From contig NZ_JACHNU010000001.1 of the NCBI RefSeq assembly GCF_014199525.1, positions 1,590,182 to 1,654,181 on the forward strand: a stretch of DNA of 64,000 nt, written 5' to 3'. The translations under genes and the position numbers were made by a program. The notes beneath the pieces are model-generated. The model was not told the DNA's origin. It saw only the letters and a program-made list of their open reading frames with translations, and ran no database searches. Below, one piece after another: positions 34,930 to 44,699 of this stretch; positions within the stretch are counted from its first letter, which is position 1, and the number at the start of each line of letters is the position of its first letter. Source of the DNA: Conexibacter arvalis (GTDB taxonomy: Bacteria; Actinomycetota; Thermoleophilia; Solirubrobacterales; Solirubrobacteraceae).

Positions 34930-35967
34930 GTGGCCGGAGCGGCCGACACCGCGGTCGAGCCGGCGCCCCGGGACGAGCCCCGGGGCGCCGCGCCGGCCCT
35001 CGCCGGCCTCTCCGGCGGGCGCGGCCCGCTGCTGGTGACGGTCGCGATCGTCGCGGCGATCGCGCTCGTCCTGATCGTCGCCTACGGCATCCACGACGTC
35101 GCCCAGCGCGGCGTCAACGGGCTGGTCTCCGGCAGCTACTTCGCGCTCGGGGCGGTCGGGCTGACGCTCGTCTACGGGACGCTGCGGCTCGTCAACTTCG
35201 CCCACGGCGACCTGCTCACCTTCGGCGCCTACATGGCGTTCCTCGCGAACGTCACGTGGGGCGTGCCGATCGTGCTCGCCACGCTGTTCGCGGTCGTCGC
35301 GACGGCCGCGCTCGGCGTCCTGAGCGAGCGCGTGATGTGGCGGCCGATGCGCGGCAGAGGCGCCGGGATGCTGCAGCTGCTGCTGATGACGCTCGGGCTG
35401 GCGTTCGTGATCCGCTACGGGATCCAGATGATCTGGGGGACCTTCCCCCGCCGGCTCGAGGTCGACGTGACCGATTCGATCTCGTTCCTCGGCCTGCGGA
35501 TCGGCCGCACCGAGCTGATCGTCGTGATCGTCGGCTTCGTCGTGCTGCTGGCGGTCGGGCTGATGCTCCGGCGCACCTCGCTGGGCCGCCAGATGCGCGC
35601 GCTCTCCGACGACATGGGCCTGGCCGAGGTGACCGGGATCGACACCGACCGCGTCGTGATCGCGACGTGGATCTTCGCCGCCGGGCTGGCCGGCCTCGCC
35701 GGCGTCCTCTACACCGCGGCGATCGGCACGATGACGCCCAACCTCGGCTTCTTCCTGCTGCTGAGCCTGTTCGCGGCGGTGATCCTTGGCGGCATCGGCA
35801 ACGCCTTCGGCGCACTCGCCGGCGGGCTGCTGCTCGGCCTCGCGCAGGAGTGGTCGACGTTGGTGATCGACCCGCGCTGGAAGGTCGCGGTCGGCTTCGG
35901 GATCCTGATCCTGGTGCTGTTCGTGCGGCCGCAGGGACTGTTCGGACGCAAGGAGCGCACGCTGTGA
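34930..35967 (+). CDS. livH: Branched-chain amino acid ABC permease LivH
   Basis: A 345-aa permease with about eight helices. The N-terminal 35 residues are hydrophilic; then LVSGSYFALGAVGLTLVYGTLRLVNFAHGDLLTFGAYMA is the LivH signature. It ends LFVRPQGLFGRKE. The GTG at 34930 is 5 nt after the binding-protein stop and is the only start before the first helix that fits the operon. Its stop overlaps the GTG of livM (GTGA). Confidence 0.92.
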   Translation: MAGAADTAVEPAPRDEPRGAAPALAGLSGGRGPLLVTVAIVAAIALVLIVAYGIHDVAQRGVNGLVSGSYFALGAVGLTLVYGTLRLVNFAHGDLLTFGAYMAFLANVTWGVPIVLATLFAVVATAALGVLSERVMWRPMRGRGAGMLQLLLMTLGLAFVIRYGIQMIWGTFPRRLEVDVTDSISFLGLRIGRTELIVVIVGFVVLLAVGLMLRRTSLGRQMRALSDDMGLAEVTGIDTDRVVIATWIFAAGLAGLAGVLYTAAIGTMTPNLGFFLLLSLFAAVILGGIGNAFGALAGGLLLGLAQEWSTLVIDPRWKVAVGFGILILVLFVRPQGLFGRKERTL

Positions 35968-36926
35968 CCCCCGTCTTCGCCGTCAGCCTCGACGCGCTCA
36001 CCTCGGCCGACTTCTGGATCGGCGTCGGCGTGCTCGCCGGCACGTACACGATCTTCACGCTCGGCCTCCAGCTGAACGTCGGCTTCACCGGCATCATCAA
36101 CTTCGGCCAGGCCGGCTTCATGGCGATCGGCGCCTACTCGATGGGCATCCTCGTGGTCAGAGCCGGGTGGTCGCTGTGGGCGGCGCTGCCGGCGGCGACC
36201 GCGATCGCGATGGCAGCCGGCGTGCTGATCGGGCTGCCGTCGCTGCGATTGCGCGCCGACTACTTCGCGATCGTGACGATCGCCTTCGCCGAGATCGTCC
36301 GCTACGTGGCGCAGAACGCGCGCGGGCTGACCGGCGGCAACCAGGGCCTGCTCGGCTTCGACGACCAGTGGCTCGACGTCTCCGACACGATCCTTGGCTG
36401 GCTGCCGGCGTCGATGCAGGACCAGTTCCTGCTGCCGCTGCTGATCGTCGTGTGGGTCACCGTCGCGATCCTCACCGGCCTGCTCATGCTGCTGCAGCGC
36501 AGCCCGTGGGGCCGGGTCCTGCGCGCGATCCGCGAGGACGAGGACGCCGCCCGCGCGCTCGGCAAGAACGTGCTCGCGTACAAGCTCCAGTCGATCGCGC
36601 TGGCGGCGGCGCTGGGCGCGATCGCCGGCTACTTCCTCGCGCTCAACCTCAGCTTCCTCAGCCCCGAGTCGTTCGAGCCGCAGTTCACCTTCATCGGCTT
36701 CACGATCCTGATCCTTGGCGGCCTGGCCAACTACGTCGGCGTCGCGCTCGGCTCGCTGATCATGTGGACCCTGCTGGAGGCGACCCGCTTCATCGACCTG
36801 CCGCTGGCGGCGGAGAAGGTCGCGGCGCTGCGGTTCGTGATCGTCGGCGTGGCGTTGATCCTGCTGGTCGCCTTCCGGCCGCAGGGACTGCTCGGCAAGC
36901 GACAGGAGATGGTGCTGCGTGACTGA
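35964..36926 (+). CDS. livM: Branched-chain amino acid ABC permease LivM
   Basis: A 320-aa permease. LivM hallmarks are LQLNVGFTGIINFGQAGFMAIGAYSMG, IGLPSLRLRADYFAIVTIAFAEIVRY, LTGGNQGLLGF and the coupling-loop sequence PWGRVLRAIREDEDAARALGKN. It heterodimerises with LivH. The GTG start overlaps livH and its stop overlaps the livG start, so all permease and ATPase genes are coupled. Confidence 0.92.
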   Translation: MTPVFAVSLDALTSADFWIGVGVLAGTYTIFTLGLQLNVGFTGIINFGQAGFMAIGAYSMGILVVRAGWSLWAALPAATAIAMAAGVLIGLPSLRLRADYFAIVTIAFAEIVRYVAQNARGLTGGNQGLLGFDDQWLDVSDTILGWLPASMQDQFLLPLLIVVWVTVAILTGLLMLLQRSPWGRVLRAIREDEDAARALGKNVLAYKLQSIALAAALGAIAGYFLALNLSFLSPESFEPQFTFIGFTILILGGLANYVGVALGSLIMWTLLEATRFIDLPLAAEKVAALRFVIVGVALILLVAFRPQGLLGKRQEMVLRD

Positions 36927-37688
36927 CGAGCTGCTGCGCGTCGAGGAGGTCGTCAAGCGCTTCGGCGGCGTCCACGCCGTCGACGGCGCGACCTTCGCGG
37001 TCAGAGGCGGGTCGATCACGGCGCTGATCGGCCCCAACGGCGCCGGCAAGACGACGCTCTTCAACGTCGTCACGGGCTTCCAGCGGGCCGACCGCGGCGA
37101 GGTCGTCTACGACGGCCGCACCGTCGGCGGCAGACCGGCCCACGCGATCGCGCGCTGCGGGATGGTGCGGACCTTCCAGATCACGAAGGCGCTCGCGGCG
37201 ATGCCGGTGATCGACAACATGACGCTCGCCGCCCCGCGCCAGCCGGGCGAGCACCTCGCCGGCGTGATCGCGCGCCCGTACGCCGCGCGCAAGCGCGAGA
37301 AGGCGGTGCGCGAGCGGGCGCGGGAGCTGCTGGCGAGATACGGCCTGGAGCAGAAGGCCGACGACTACGCCGGGACGCTGTCGGGCGGCCAGCGCAAGCT
37401 GCTGGAGCTGGCGCGCGTGCTGATGGTCGAGCCGCGGATGGTGCTGCTCGACGAGCCGATGGCCGGCGTCAACCCGACGCTCGGCGGCAAGCTGCTCGAG
37501 CACGTCCACGCGCTGCGCGAGCAGGAGGGGACGACCTTCCTGCTGATCGAGCACGACATGGAGGTCGTGATGGGCCACTCCGACCGCGTCATCTGCATGG
37601 CGCAGGGGCGGGTGATCGCCGACGGCGAGCCGGAGGCGGTCCGCAGCGATCCGCGCGTGATCGACGCCTACCTCGGCGGGGCGGCGAG

Positions 37689-37692
<4 letters not shown>
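36919..37692 (+). CDS. livG: Branched-chain amino acid ABC ATPase LivG
   Basis: A 257-aa ABC ATPase. Walker A is GPNGAGKT, followed by the LivG-type VRTFQITKALAAMPVIDNM segment, the signature LSGGQRKLLELARVLM, Walker B VLLDEPMAGVNP and the switch His in LLIEHDMEVVM. It starts with GTG inside the last codons of livM and its stop overlaps livF. Confidence 0.93.
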
Positions 37693-38531
<839 letters not shown>

Positions 38532-38534
<3 letters not shown>

Positions 38535-38546
38535 CATCGGGCGATG
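38532..38546 (+). promoter_or_regulatory. Leaderless-type -10 box before LOG-NUDIX gene
   Basis: TAGCAT at 38532-38537 is followed by 6 nt and the ATG at 38544. It begins at the livF stop region, so the gene can be transcribed apart from the liv operon. Confidence 0.5.
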
Positions 38547-39818
38547 GCGTTGCGACGTGTCTGCGTCTACTCCGGGTCGAGCCCCGGCGGCGACCCCGCC
38601 TACGCGGCGGCGGCCGCCCGGCTGGGGAGCGAGCTGGCCGAACGCGGCATCGGGATCGTCTACGGCGGCGGCCGCGCCGGGCTGATGGGCGCCGTCGCCG
38701 ACGCGGCGCTGGCCGCCGGCGGCGAGGTGATCGGCGTGCTGCCGCGACTGCTGGAGGAGCGCGAGATCGGCCATCGCGGCCTGACGGAGCTGCGGGTCGT
38801 CGACTCGATGCACGCGCGCAAGGCCGAGATGGCGACGCTCGCCGACGCCTTCGTCGCGCTCCCCGGCGGCCTCGGCACGCTCGAGGAGCTGGTCGAGGCG
38901 GCGACGTGGACGCAGCTGCGGATCCACGCCAAGCCGGTCGGCCTGCTCGACGTCGCGCGCTACTGGCAGGAGCTGGAGGCGCTGCTCGACCACGCCGTTC
39001 GCGAAGGCTTCCTGCGGCCGCAGAACCGCGGCCTGATCGTCCGCAGCGGCGACCCCGGACTGCTGCTCGACGAGCTGGCGACGTGGCGGCCGCCCCCGCC
39101 GGCGCCGCTGTCCGATCGCGCCGACGCCGCCGTCGGCCCCGCCGCGACGCTCGGCGCCGACGCGCCGGCGGTCGCCGCGCCGAGCGCCGGGGACGCCGCC
39201 TTGGGCGCCGCGGAGCCGCGCGCCGGCGACCGGCTGAGCGACGGCCGCCGGCTGCGCGCCGTCGAGGAGTCCGTCGACCCACCGGCCGAGCGGCGGACGG
39301 CCGACATCGGCGACCCGGCGAGCGCGGCGGCGGCCGGGCCGCCCCATCCGCCGGCGCGGCCGCTCGCGCGCGGGGCGCCTGCCGCGGCGGGCGGCGCCCC
39401 GATCCCGACGATCCGCCCGCCCGCGGTCGGCGTCAGCGCGCTCGTCGTGCGCGACGGCACGATCCTGCTCGGCCTCCGCCAAGGCGCCCACGGCGCCGGC
39501 ACCTGGGCGCCGCCGGGCGGCGCCGTCGACGGCGGCGAGGAGCCGGCCGCGACGGCGCTGCGCGAGCTGGAGGAGGAGACCGGCCTGCGCGGCGCCGCCG
39601 CCCGTCCGCTGGTTTTCACCAGCGACCTCTTCCCGGCCGACCGCCAGCAGTGGGTGACGCTCCACCACCTCGTCGACGGCGCGGCCGGCGAGCCCGAGCT
39701 GCGCGAGCCGCGCAGCTGCGCGCGGTGGGAGTGGTTCCCGCTCGACGCGCTCCCGTCGCCGCTGTTCGGCCCGATGGCCTCCCTCGTCGCCTCCGACGCC
39801 TGGCCGCCCCGCGCCTGA
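38544..39818 (+). CDS. Fusion of LOG phosphoribohydrolase and NUDIX hydrolase
   Basis: A 424-aa two-domain protein. Residues 1-180 are a LOG/TIGR00730 domain ([40 protein letters not shown], and the active-site motif PGGLGTLEE near residue 112), a family that cleaves nucleoside 5'-monophosphates to base plus ribose 5-phosphate. A 110-residue Ala/Pro linker follows. Residues about 290-424 are a NUDIX domain whose box fits GX5EX7REUXEEXGU (from GGAVDGGEE to EETGL). The pairing suggests joint clean-up of nucleotides: pyrophosphate removal, then base release. The frame is continuous, so the fusion is real unless an unseen internal start makes two products. Confidence 0.85.
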   Translation: MALRRVCVYSGSSPGGDPAYAAAAARLGSELAERGIGIVYGGGRAGLMGAVADAALAAGGEVIGVLPRLLEEREIGHRGLTELRVVDSMHARKAEMATLADAFVALPGGLGTLEELVEAATWTQLRIHAKPVGLLDVARYWQELEALLDHAVREGFLRPQNRGLIVRSGDPGLLLDELATWRPPPPAPLSDRADAAVGPAATLGADAPAVAAPSAGDAALGAAEPRAGDRLSDGRRLRAVEESVDPPAERRTADIGDPASAAAAGPPHPPARPLARGAPAAAGGAPIPTIRPPAVGVSALVVRDGTILLGLRQGAHGAGTWAPPGGAVDGGEEPAATALRELEEETGLRGAAARPLVFTSDLFPADRQQWVTLHHLVDGAAGEPELREPRSCARWEWFPLDALPSPLFGPMASLVASDAWPPRA

Positions 39819-39835
39819 GCGGCCTGAGCGGTGGG

Positions 39836-39853
39836 CCCCGGACATGCCCGGGG
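39836..39853. terminator. Hairpin between convergent LOG-NUDIX and TetR genes
   Basis: CCCCGG (39836-39841) and CCGGGG (39848-39853) form a 6-bp stem with a 6-nt loop within the 55-nt convergent gap. It is a modest candidate for a bidirectional terminator. Confidence 0.35.
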
Positions 39854-39873
39854 GAGGCCCGGACCGCCGCTGG

Positions 39874-40509
39874 TCACCCGCTCGACGCCGCGCTGCCGAG
39901 GTAGGCCTCCAGCAGCGCGACCGTCTCGGCGGCCCAGCGGTCGGGGGAGCGGTCGGGGTCGGCGTGGATGACGAGGTTGTGGGTGACCGACTCGGTCACC
40001 TGCACGACCAGCCGGGCGGCCAGCTTGGGATCGGCGACGCGGACCTCCGGCACGGCGCGCAGCCAGTCGGCGACCGCGGCCGTCGCGGCCGTCGCCAGCG
40101 CGTCGAGCCTGCGGCGCAGCGCCGGCGGCCGCGGCGCCTCCTCGAACAGCACGCGGTGGAGCGCCGGGCGCTCGGCGTGGAGCGCGACCATCGCGGCGAC
40201 GATCCGCTCCAGCCCCGCGCGCAGCGGCGGCCGCTCGTCGCGCAGCGCGGCGAGGAGCGGCCCCAGCCGCTCCGCTCCCTCGGCGACGTGACGCTCGACG
40301 ATCGCGAGCAGCAGCGCGTCCTTGTTCGGGAAGTACTGGTAGAGCGAGCCGATCGAGACGCCGGCGCGCTCGGCGATGCGGTTGGTCGTGCCGGCGGCGT
40401 AGCCGTGGCGCTCGAAGACCTGAGCAGCGGCCTCGAGCAGCGCCTCGACCGTCTCGCGCGAACGCGCCTGGCGCGGGTGCTTGCGGGCTCTCAGGCTGGT
40501 TCTCGGCAC
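39874..40509 (-). CDS. TetR family transcriptional regulator
   Basis: A 211-aa TetR repressor. The N-terminal helix-turn-helix runs from RSRETVEALLEAAAQVFERHGYAAGTTNRIAERAGVSIGSLYQYFPNKDALL, the canonical form; the C-terminal ligand domain is of the TetR_C type. The GTG at 40509 is chosen over upstream starts because it is just before the domain and the upstream frame runs through the operator region. It is divergent from an SRPBCC protein gene, with repeats in the 51-nt gap that could be its operator. Confidence 0.87.
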   Translation of the reverse strand: MPRTSLRARKHPRQARSRETVEALLEAAAQVFERHGYAAGTTNRIAERAGVSIGSLYQYFPNKDALLLAIVERHVAEGAERLGPLLAALRDERPPLRAGLERIVAAMVALHAERPALHRVLFEEAPRPPALRRRLDALATAATAAVADWLRAVPEVRVADPKLAARLVVQVTESVTHNLVIHADPDRSPDRWAAETVALLEAYLGSAASSG

Positions 40510-40520
40510 GGAAGCGAAAT

Positions 40521-40550
40521 GCGAGTGGCAGAACGCGAGTGATTGCTCAC
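40521..40550. promoter_or_regulatory. Candidate TetR operator
   Basis: The divergent gap holds GCGAGT twice (40521-40526 and 40535-40540, 14 bp apart), and the second copy runs into GTGATTGCTCAC (40539-40550), a GTGA-N4-TCAC dyad. TetR regulators usually bind such sites between themselves and a divergent target. Confidence 0.45.
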
Positions 40551-40560
40551 AATACTCCCC

Positions 40561-41070
40561 ATGCCCGTCGTCAGCGTCTCGACCGACCTCCCGCTCCCCG
40601 CCGAGCGGGCCTGCGAGCTGGCCGCCAGGCCGGCGCTGTTCGCCTTCGTCGTCCGCCCGTTCCTGCGCGTCGGCGGCCTGCCGGAGCGGTTCCCCGAACC
40701 GCCGGCCGCCGCGCCCGACGCGCCTGCCGCCGCCGAGGCCGCCGCGCCGCCCGCCGCCGCCGCGCTGGCGCGCAGCGGCGAGGCGGTCGGCGGCCGGCTG
40801 TGGTGGTTGGGCGTCGTGCCGGCGTGGACCCACCGGCTCCGCGTCGTCTCCGCGACGGCGACCGAGCTGCGCACCGAGGAGGGCGGCGGGCCGGTGCGCC
40901 GCTGGGCTCACACGCTCGTCTTCGAGCCCCGCGGCGCGTCAGCCTGCCGCTACACCGACCGGGTCGAGCTCGACGCCGGCCTGCTGACGCCGCTGGTCTG
41001 GTGCTTCGCGCAGCTGCTGTTCCGCTGGCGCCAGGCGCGCTGGCGGGCGCTCGCGCGCGTCATCGCCTGA
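40561..41070 (+). CDS. SRPBCC-like ligand-binding protein
   Basis: A 169-aa-range protein (163 aa from the ATG at 40561 to the stop at 41068-41070) resembling the SRPBCC/START-like fold: it starts with a beta strand VVSVSTDLPLPAERACELA, has the mid-protein WTHRLRVVSATATELRTEE strand pair and CRYTDRVELDAGLL, ending in a long amphipathic helix. An Ala/Pro-rich insert lies at about residues 45-75. Such proteins bind hydrophobic ligands. It is probably controlled by the divergent TetR repressor. Its end overlaps the end of the convergent MMPL gene by 11 nt. Confidence 0.7.
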   Translation: MPVVSVSTDLPLPAERACELAARPALFAFVVRPFLRVGGLPERFPEPPAAAPDAPAAAEAAAPPAAAALARSGEAVGGRLWWLGVVPAWTHRLRVVSATATELRTEEGGGPVRRWAHTLVFEPRGASACRYTDRVELDAGLLTPLVWCFAQLLFRWRQARWRALARVIA

Positions 41071-43264
41071 TCTCCTCGCGCTCGATCGCGACGTGCGGCA
41101 GCAGGCGGTCGAGCCAGCGCGGCAACCACCACGCGGCGCGGCCGAGCAGCGACATGATCGCCGGCACGAGCAGGCAGCGGATCACGACCGCGTCGATCAG
41201 GATCGCGACCGCCAGGCCGAGGCCGAACGTCTTGATCATGCGGTCGTCCATCGCGATGAACGAGGCGAAGACGACGACCATGATCGCCGCCGCGGCGGTG
41301 ATGACGCGGCCGGTGCTCGCCAGCCCGCGCCGCACCGCCGCCTGCTCGTCGCCGCTGCGCGTCCACTCCTCGTGCACGCGCGAGAGCAGGAAGACCTCGT
41401 AGTCCATCGAGAGCCCGAAGACGATCGCGAACATCATCACCGGGATGAACGCCTCGATCGGGCCCTCGCCGGCGCCGATCAGGTCGCCGCCGACGCCCTC
41501 CTGGATCACGAGTGTGACGATCCCGAGCGCGGCGCCGATGCTGAGCAGGTTGAGCGCCGCGGCCTTCAGCGGGATCAGCACCGAGCGGAAGACCGTCATC
41601 AGCAGCAGCGCCGACAGCCCGACGACGATCGCGACGAACAGCGGCATCTTCGCCGCGATCTCGTCGGCGAAGTCGGCGCCGGCCGCCTCGCGACCGCCGA
41701 CGTCGACGCGCGTGCCGGCCTCGGCGGCCAGCGGCGGCACGACCTCCTCCCGCACCCGCTCCAGCAGCTCGGCGGTCTCGGCGTCCTGCGGCGCCGATCT
41801 GGGGATCACGATCAGCGTCGCGACCGCGCCGTCGTCGGAGACGGTCGCCGGCGCGACGGTCGCCACGCCCTCCGTCCCCGCGAGCCGGTCGGCGAGCCCG
41901 TCGGTCAGCTCGCGCGCGGCGGCCTCCCCGGAGGGCAGCTCGGCGACGACGAGCAGCGGCCCCGCCGTGCCCGGGCCGAAGCCCTTGGCGAGCAGGTCGT
42001 ACGCCTGGCGCGTCGTCTTGCCCTCCGACTGCGTGCCGGCGTCGGCGCAGCCGAGCCGCATGTCGAGCGCGGGCACGGCCAGCGCGAGCAGCAGCGCGAC
42101 GGTCGCGATCGCGACCGGCCACGGCCGGCGCTGGACGAAGGCGGCCCATGCCTCCCAGCGGTGGCCCTCGTGCCGCACGGGGGCGGCTGACCCGGCGCCG
42201 TCGCCGGCCGCCGCGGCGCGCCGGGCGCGGCGCGGTTCGATCCGTCTGCCGGCCCACGCCAGCAGCGACGGCAGCAGCGTGAGGCTGGCGACCATCGTGA
42301 CGAGCACCGCCGCGGCCGAGGCGACCGCCGGGCCGGTCATCGAGCCCATGTCGAGCGCGAGCAGGCCGAGCAGCGCGATGATCACGGTGCAGCCGGCGAA
42401 GAAGACGGTGCGGCCGGCGGTGTCGAGCGCCGTCTCGACCGCATCCTCGCGCGCGGCGCCGGCGTGCAGCTCGGAGCGGTAGCGCGACAGCACGAGCAGC
42501 GCGTAGTCGATCCCGACGCCGAGGCCGATCAGCGTCGCGATGATCGGCGAATAGTCGGCGACGTCGAGCACGTGCGAGAGCAGCGTCACGATCCCGGTCG
42601 AGATCCCGATCGCGAGCACGGCGGTGACGATCGGCGTCGCGGCGGCGAGCAGCGAGCCGAAGACCGCGAACAGCACGATCAGTGCCATCAGCACGCCGAT
42701 GCCCTCGGCGAAGCCGCCCTCCGACTCGGTCACGAGATCGGCCGGCGCGCCGCCGGCCTCGACGCGCAGCCCGTCGCCGTCGGCGTCGAGCGCGGTGTCG
42801 ACGATCGTCTCGATCTGCTCGCGCGGCATGTCCTCGGCGGTGCCGTCGAGCGCGACGGTCGCGTACGCGATCGTGCCCTCCTCCGAGACCGCTTCGGCGT
42901 GGTCGTAGGGCGAGCGCACGTCGGCGACGCCGTCGAGCCCGGAGAGCTCCTCCAGCAGCCCGTCGACGCGTGCGCGGACCGGCGGCGACTCGACGCCGTC
43001 AGGTGCCTCGAAGACGACCTGGACGGTGTCGCCGGCCTGCTGCGGGAAGTGCCGCTCGAGCGTGTCTGCGGCGCGCTGGGACTCGGTGCCCGGCAGCGCG
43101 AAGTCGTTGACCCAGCCGGAGCCGGCGGCGCTCGACAGCGCCGTCACGGCGACGAGCGCGACGACCCACAGGGCGAGCGCGCGGCCGCGGTGGCGAAACG
43201 ACCAGCGCGCGACCCGTGCGAACGGGCCGCGGCGTCGCGGTGGGCTTGCGGTCGATGGGTTCAT
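41060..43264 (-). CDS. MMPL family RND-type exporter
   Basis: A 734-aa membrane protein of the MMPL family. The N-terminal helix follows RRRGPFARVARWSFRHRGRALALW; two halves each carry a large extracytoplasmic loop and a cluster of about five helices. Conserved blocks are TLIGLGVGIDYALLVLSRYR in the first half and VFGLSMDYEVFLLSRVHEEW in the second; both contain the family Asp-Tyr pair used in proton relay. MMPL proteins export lipids, siderophores or drugs with proton entry. It is divergent from a two-component system across a palindrome-rich 214-nt region, so its expression is probably controlled by that system. The substrate is unknown. Confidence 0.9.
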   Translation of the reverse strand: MNPSTASPPRRRGPFARVARWSFRHRGRALALWVVALVAVTALSSAAGSGWVNDFALPGTESQRAADTLERHFPQQAGDTVQVVFEAPDGVESPPVRARVDGLLEELSGLDGVADVRSPYDHAEAVSEEGTIAYATVALDGTAEDMPREQIETIVDTALDADGDGLRVEAGGAPADLVTESEGGFAEGIGVLMALIVLFAVFGSLLAAATPIVTAVLAIGISTGIVTLLSHVLDVADYSPIIATLIGLGVGIDYALLVLSRYRSELHAGAAREDAVETALDTAGRTVFFAGCTVIIALLGLLALDMGSMTGPAVASAAAVLVTMVASLTLLPSLLAWAGRRIEPRRARRAAAAGDGAGSAAPVRHEGHRWEAWAAFVQRRPWPVAIATVALLLALAVPALDMRLGCADAGTQSEGKTTRQAYDLLAKGFGPGTAGPLLVVAELPSGEAAARELTDGLADRLAGTEGVATVAPATVSDDGAVATLIVIPRSAPQDAETAELLERVREEVVPPLAAEAGTRVDVGGREAAGADFADEIAAKMPLFVAIVVGLSALLLMTVFRSVLIPLKAAALNLLSIGAALGIVTLVIQEGVGGDLIGAGEGPIEAFIPVMMFAIVFGLSMDYEVFLLSRVHEEWTRSGDEQAAVRRGLASTGRVITAAAAIMVVVFASFIAMDDRMIKTFGLGLAVAILIDAVVIRCLLVPAIMSLLGRAAWWLPRWLDRLLPHVAIEREEIRR

Positions 43265-43352
43265 GGCGGGTCCTCTCGGAGCGTGGATCGGTCGCTCCCA
43301 AGCCTCCGGCGGGCGCGTGCTCGCGACAACGCCCGCTGGTGGTGTCGGGCGG

Positions 43353-43443
43353 TCCTCCGCCGGCGGGAGAGCTCCTCCCCCCGCGGGAGGAGGCCGAGCG
43401 GGCGCCCCGTACGGGGCGCCCCCGAGGTCCCCCCGCGGGAGGA
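43353..43443. promoter_or_regulatory. Palindrome-rich control region between MMPL and two-component genes
   Basis: A 16-bp direct repeat TCCCCCCGCGGGAGGA occurs at 43376-43391 and 43428-43443, exactly 52 bp apart (about five helical turns). A related imperfect copy starts near 43353. Between the two exact copies lies a perfect 22-bp palindrome, 43400-43421, with 11-bp arms meeting at CGT/ACG. The layout suggests operator sites for the NarL-type response regulator, controlling both directions. Confidence 0.6.
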
Positions 43444-43465
43444 TGCGGCGCTCCGGTGCGGTCGC

Positions 43466-43481
43466 TACGTTCAGGCGCATG
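43466..43481 (+). promoter_or_regulatory. Leaderless-type -10 box before histidine kinase gene
   Basis: TACGTT at 43466-43471 is followed by 7 nt and the ATG at 43479, immediately downstream of the second 16-bp repeat copy. Confidence 0.5.
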
Positions 43482-44699
43482 CCGTCCGCCGCCGCTCAGC
43501 TCTCCGCCTGGCTGCGCGCCCGTCCGCTGCTCGTCGACGTCGCGCTCGCGCTGCTCTCGTTCGGCGTCACGGTCGGGCTGATGGCCTCCGACGGCCTCGG
43601 AGCGCCCGACCCCGACAGCCGCTCGCTCGACGCGCTCGGCGTGCTGCTCGCGGCGCTCTCGTCGCTGCCGCTGCTCGCCCGCCGGCGCGCGCCGTACGCG
43701 GTCGTCGCGGTGACGGCCGCGGCGACGCTGGCGGCGTACGGGTTCGGCTACACCGCCGACGTCCAGATCGGCACGATGATCGCCCTCTACGGCATCGGCG
43801 TCTCGGCGCGCGACGCGACCGCGGTGCGCCACGGGCAGATCGCGCTCGCGCTCGTGATCGTGCTCGGCCTCGTCGGCGGGACGATCGCGCTCCACGGGAT
43901 GGCGGTGCCCGAGCTCTCCGCGCTCGCCGTCTTCTGGGGCGGCGCGTGGCTGCTCGGCGACCGCTCGCGCTTGCGGCGCGTCCAGATCGCCGAGCTGCGC
44001 GAGCGCGCGCAGCGGGCCGAGCGCGAGGCCGAGCGCGAGCGGCGGCTGGCGGCGGCCGAGGAGCGCACGCGGATCGCACGCGAGCTGCACGACTCGGCCG
44101 GGCACGCGATCAACGTGATCCTCGTGCAGGCCGGCGCGGCGCGGCTGCTGCGCGAGCGCGATCCGGAGGGCGCGGCGGCGGCGCTCGACACGGTCGAGCA
44201 GGTCGCGCGCACGACGATCGGCGAGATCGACCGGCTCGTCCACGCGCTGCGCGAGGGCGAGGGGGAGGCGCCGCTCGTCGTCGCCGGCCGCGGCCTCGAC
44301 GCGCTCGAACGGCTCGCCGCCCACCACCGCGACGGCGGCCTCCCCGTCGCACTCGACGCGTGCGGCGAGCCGCGGGCGCTGCCGGGCGAGGTCGACCGCG
44401 CGCTCTACCGGATCGTGCAGGAGGCGCTGACGAACGCCGCCCGTCACGGCGCCGGTCCCGCGACGGTCGCGCTCGACTACGCGCCCGACGCGCTGCGGGT
44501 GACGGTCGAGAACCCCGTCGCGCCGGAGGCGGACGGCGGCGGCGCCGACGGGCGCGGCGCGGACGGATCGGCGCCGGCGCGCCACGGCGGCGGCCACGGC
44601 CTCGTCGGGATGCGCGAGCGCGCCGCGCTGCTCGGCGGCGAGCTGGACGTCGAGCGCGCCGGCGGCGCGTTCCGGGTGCGGGCGCGGCTGCCGCTGTGA
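43479..44699 (+). CDS. NarL-family sensor histidine kinase
   Basis: A 406-aa membrane sensor kinase. Four to five N-terminal helices (residues about 15-165) form an intramembrane sensor with little extracellular loop. A coiled linker rich in Arg/Glu leads to the HisKA_3 motif RIARELHDSAGHAINV with phospho-acceptor His204. The HATPase domain has the N-box in QEALTNAARHG and the G-box in GGGHGLVGMRERAALLGG. It phosphorylates the response regulator encoded next (GTGA overlap). Intramembrane-sensing kinases of this type often answer cell-envelope stress or antibiotics, which suits the divergent exporter. Confidence 0.9.
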   Translation: MPSAAAQLSAWLRARPLLVDVALALLSFGVTVGLMASDGLGAPDPDSRSLDALGVLLAALSSLPLLARRRAPYAVVAVTAAATLAAYGFGYTADVQIGTMIALYGIGVSARDATAVRHGQIALALVIVLGLVGGTIALHGMAVPELSALAVFWGGAWLLGDRSRLRRVQIAELRERAQRAEREAERERRLAAAEERTRIARELHDSAGHAINVILVQAGAARLLRERDPEGAAAALDTVEQVARTTIGEIDRLVHALREGEGEAPLVVAGRGLDALERLAAHHRDGGLPVALDACGEPRALPGEVDRALYRIVQEALTNAARHGAGPATVALDYAPDALRVTVENPVAPEADGGGADGRGADGSAPARHGGGHGLVGMRERAALLGGELDVERAGGAFRVRARLPL

